In this document: one piece after another, positions 61,449 to 64,000 of the stretch | How the letters are laid out: each line of letters starts with the position of its first letter | How positions within the stretch are numbered: the first letter of the stretch is position 1 | Assembly: GCF_002797815.1 (NCBI RefSeq) | Contig: NZ_PGFJ01000002.1 | Coordinates: 496,001-560,000 of the forward strand | Reading direction: 5' to 3' | DNA length: 64,000 nt | Source: Mucilaginibacter auburnensis | GTDB taxonomy: Bacteria; Bacteroidota; Bacteroidia; Sphingobacteriales; Sphingobacteriaceae | Notes under the pieces: generated by a model | The model's database searches: none | What the model saw: only the letters and a program-made list of their open reading frames with translations | What the model was told of the DNA's origin: nothing | Position numbers and translations under genes: made by a program

Positions 61449-62821
61449 TTTAGAAACGCATTAAGCAGCTGGTGTGTCTGGCTGATCTGTTTCAGGTCGC
61501 CTTTATTGTCAACAATACCTTGTTGTGTTAACCAGGTTTCAAATTCGGGCGCATGACGTAAACCTAAAACCTTGCGCAGGTAAGCCGCATCATGAAAAGA
61601 GGTGGATTGATAGTTAAGCATCACATCATCCGATCCCGGTATGCCCATCACAAAATTACAACCCGCTACGCCTAAAAGCGTAAGCAGGTTATCCATATCG
61701 TCCTGGTCAGCTTCAGCATGGTTGGTATAGCATACATCAACACCCATGGGTAAACCCAAAAGTTTTCCGCAAAAATGATCTTCCAACGCGGCACGGATAA
61801 TTTGTTTACCATCATATAAATACTCAGGCCCGATAAACCCTACAACAGTATTAACCAGCAAGGGGTTAAACTTGCGGGCCACAGCATACGCCCTTGCCTC
61901 GCAGGTTTGCTGATCAAGGCCATGGTGCGCGTTGGCAGAAAGGCAGCTCCCCTGTCCTGTTTCAAAGTACATCACATTATTGCCAATGGTACCCCGCTTA
62001 AGCGAAAGTGTAGCATCATATGCCTCGCTTAATAGGTTAAGGTTGATGCCAAAGCTGTTGTTTGCTGCCTGGGTTCCTGTTATAGATTGAAAACACAGGT
62101 CAACGGGTGCCGCCTGCTCCAGCAATTGCATGGTGGTAGTAATGTGACTCAATACACAGGTTTGCGTGGGAATGGCAAACTGCTGCCTAACATTATCCAT
62201 CATAATGAGTAGCGCAGAGGCCGTTGCGGGGCTATCAGTAGCCGGGTTAATGCCTATCACCGCGTCGCCGCTACCGAAAAGCAAACCATCAATTATACTG
62301 GCGGCAATGCCTTTTAAATCATCAGTTGGATGGTTGGGCTGCAGGCGGGTGGAGAAGCGCCCTTTTAATCCAATGGTATTTCTAAACTTGGTAACTACCT
62401 GTATTTTCTTCGCAACAGCAATCAGATCCTGATTGCGCATGAGCTTACAAACGGCCGCAGCCATTTCGGGCGTTATACCGGGCGATGCAGCGGCTATCAA
62501 TTCACCATCCGTCTCATCATGCATTAGCCACTCATAAAATTCACCAACAGTTAAACTGCTAATAGCCAAAAAAGCCTCAGGCAGGTGACTATCAATAATT
62601 AACCGCGTTACTTCATCATCCTCATAAGGTATTAGCGCCTCATTTAAGAAATTCTTTAATGGCACATCGGCCAAAGTTATCTGCGCTGCAACCCTTTCTT
62701 CGTATGACGTAGCGCATACCCCCGCCAGCTCATCACCCGAGCGGTGGGGTGATGCCTTTGCCATTAGTGCTTTCAGGTCGGCAAAGCGGTATACCTTATT
62801 TTTGATGGTATGGCGGTACAC
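61445..62821 (-). CDS. eutB: Ethanolamine ammonia-lyase, heavy chain (GTG start)
   Basis: The 458-residue protein carries EutB features in order: VTKFRNTIGLKGRFSTRLQPNHPTDD, the substrate region GINPATDS, the FETGQGSCLSANAHHG barrel segment, HAEADQDDMDNL and GIPGSDDVMLNYQSTSFHD. The TIM-barrel active site is complete. The start codon is GTG. It lies 46 bp downstream of the permease in the same operon, with a heptamer repeat block in the gap. No microcompartment, reactivase or EutR-type regulator gene is seen in the visible part. Confidence 0.96.
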   Translation of the reverse strand: MYRHTIKNKVYRFADLKALMAKASPHRSGDELAGVCATSYEERVAAQITLADVPLKNFLNEALIPYEDDEVTRLIIDSHLPEAFLAISSLTVGEFYEWLMHDETDGELIAAASPGITPEMAAAVCKLMRNQDLIAVAKKIQVVTKFRNTIGLKGRFSTRLQPNHPTDDLKGIAASIIDGLLFGSGDAVIGINPATDSPATASALLIMMDNVRQQFAIPTQTCVLSHITTTMQLLEQAAPVDLCFQSITGTQAANNSFGINLNLLSEAYDATLSLKRGTIGNNVMYFETGQGSCLSANAHHGLDQQTCEARAYAVARKFNPLLVNTVVGFIGPEYLYDGKQIIRAALEDHFCGKLLGLPMGVDVCYTNHAEADQDDMDNLLTLLGVAGCNFVMGIPGSDDVMLNYQSTSFHDAAYLRKVLGLRHAPEFETWLTQQGIVDNKGDLKQISQTHQLLNAFLK

Positions 62822-62825
62822 GTTA

Positions 62826-62853
62826 GTCAGTTGTCATTAGTCATTGGTCATCC
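62826..62853 (+). repeat. Heptamer tandem repeat between eutB and the permease
   Basis: Four consecutive degenerate heptamers are visible: GTCAGTT (62826-62832), GTCATTA (62833-62839), GTCATTG (62840-62846) and GTCATCC (62847-62853). They lie in the 46-bp gap of the ethanolamine operon. Confidence 0.65.
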
Positions 62854-62867
62854 TGCTCAATCTTCGC

Positions 62868-64000
62868 CTATAGCTCATCCTTTAATTTCATTTTATGTTT
62901 TCCTATCAGCATAAAAATGGCCAGAATAACTGCCAACAAAACAAAAAACATAAGGCTTATTTTAGGATTGAAAACGATGATTGAAAAAAGACAAACGGCA
63001 CATAGCGCCAACGCTATCCCCGGAAAAACCGGATAAAAAGGCGATCTGAAGGGTCGCTCCAAATCGGGTTCTTTTTTGCGGAGGATGAACAGGCTGATCA
63101 TGCTCATCATATACATAACCACAGCGCCGAGTACCGATAATACGATGATCTGCGCAGTTGAACCGGTGAGTATAGCTATAAAACTAACTCCCCCGGTTGC
63201 TATAATGGCCCAGTGCGGCGTTTTAAACCGATGATTGATAGTGGCAAGTTCCGCAGGCAGATAACCGCTACGCGCCATGGCAAATATTTGGCGCGATGAT
63301 GCCAGGATAATACCATGTAAAGATGCTATCAGACCAAACAAGCCTATACTGGCAAATATTTTGGTTAGTCCGTTGGTTTTACCCATTACCAAACCAATGG
63401 CTTCTGGCAGTGGGTAATCCAGGTTGGTAAGTTTGCGCCAGTCGGATACACCGCCGGTTAGTATCATTACCGCTAATGCCAGAAAAACTAAAGTAACTAA
63501 TGCAGATATGTAGCCTTTAGGAATATTGCGTTTAGGCTCTTTAACTTCTTCGGCCACCTGAGCCATGCCCTCTATGGCCAGGTAAAACCAAACCGCGAAG
63601 GGTAAAGCTGCAAATACCCCGCCCCAACCGAAGGGCATGGGGTCAGTAAGGTAATTGCTCATCTTAAAATTCGGCGCTATTACGCCTATATACAGCAGTA
63701 ATTCGCCTACTGCCAATATGGTAATGAACAATGAAAACATTGCCGACTCTTTAACACCAGATATATTCAGCAAAATAAAAACCAAGTTAAAAGCTAAAGC
63801 CGATTGAACAATAGGTATACCCGGATATAAAAAATGAATATAACTACCTAAAGAAACGGCTATTGCCGGAGTAGCCAACAAAAAATCAATAAGTGTGGCG
63901 TAACCTGCTATTAAACCGCCAAACGGCCCCATTGCCCGATAAGCATAAGCAAACGCACCGCCGGCATGTGGTATGGCCGAGGTGAGTTCGGTATAGCTGA
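62868..64000 (-). CDS. APC-family permease, probable ethanolamine permease (5' end outside window)
   Basis: The frame is open to the right edge, so the N-terminus is missing. An internal ATG at 63932 is not the true start: the upstream codons encode SYTELTSAIPHAGGAFAYAYRAMG, a segment typical of Eat-type ethanolamine permeases. About ten membrane helices are visible, with an FYLAIEGMAQVAEEVKEPKRNIP loop in the middle. It lies just upstream of eutB, which supports ethanolamine import; a generic amino-acid permease is the alternative. Confidence 0.88.
   Translation of the reverse strand, partial: SYTELTSAIPHAGGAFAYAYRAMGPFGGLIAGYATLIDFLLATPAIAVSLGSYIHFLYPGIPIVQSALAFNLVFILLNISGVKESAMFSLFITILAVGELLLYIGVIAPNFKMSNYLTDPMPFGWGGVFAALPFAVWFYLAIEGMAQVAEEVKEPKRNIPKGYISALVTLVFLALAVMILTGGVSDWRKLTNLDYPLPEAIGLVMGKTNGLTKIFASIGLFGLIASLHGIILASSRQIFAMARSGYLPAELATINHRFKTPHWAIIATGGVSFIAILTGSTAQIIVLSVLGAVVMYMMSMISLFILRKKEPDLERPFRSPFYPVFPGIALALCAVCLFSIIVFNPKISLMFFVLLAVILAIFMLIGKHKMKLKDEL

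Overview
The window looks like chromosomal DNA of a Bacteroidota member, most likely a Sphingobacteriaceae genus such as Mucilaginibacter or Pedobacter. The reasons are Bacteroidota-type promoter boxes (TAnnTTTG) close to start codons, weak or absent Shine-Dalgarno sequences, an UpxY/NusG-like antiterminator heading a polysaccharide locus, an exosortase next to a Wzy-like protein, and families typical of the phylum (DUF5606, DUF4251, a MacB/FtsX permease, and the DUF2520-kdsC-maf order). The genus is an inference; there is no rRNA or tRNA in the window.

Positions 1-23310 hold one long, tightly packed plus-strand exopolysaccharide locus. It contains the C-terminal part of a Wzc/GumC-type tyrosine autokinase, an UpxY-like antiterminator, a class B asparagine synthetase, a Wzm/Wzt-type ABC exporter pair, about fourteen known or probable glycosyltransferases, a Wzy-like membrane protein, a SAM methyltransferase, a short exosortase (XrtY-like) and a WcaF-like acetyltransferase. 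Many junctions are stop/start overlaps, several with TTG or GTG starts, so the locus is probably one translationally coupled operon kept open by the antiterminator. The exosortase, with no visible sorting-signal substrate nearby, and the coexistence of Wzy-like and ABC-exporter parts are the most unusual aspects.

Positions 23372-45872 are mostly housekeeping and accessory genes: a zinc-type CDF exporter, a DUF5606 protein and cyclophilin (minus strand), guaA, a periplasmic-binding lipoprotein, an RsmB-like RNA methyltransferase, a MacB/FtsX permease, MarC, two APC permeases flanking a membrane pyrophosphatase, PBP4-type dacB, and an acyltransferase. A minus-strand cluster follows (MBL-fold protein, DUF2520 protein, ferredoxin, IscX, KdsC, Maf), then one orphan gene.

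Positions 45968-51451 form the complete ImuA-ImuB-DnaE2 mutasome cassette for translesion synthesis. Positions 51548-64000 hold an SRPBCC protein, small stress-type and disordered proteins, a flavoprotein, a DUF1543 protein, a YagU-like membrane protein, an ArnT/PMT-type glycosyltransferase, htpG, a DUF4251 protein, and a minus-strand ethanolamine utilisation operon (permease-eutB-eutC) that runs off the right edge.

Intergenic DNA is rich in structure: strong hairpin terminators, two related 'TGTCAT' palindromes, a composite 39-bp inverted repeat, a hairpin trio and five separate blocks of degenerate heptamer repeats. I saw no CRISPR array, intact insertion sequence, prophage, tRNA or rRNA.
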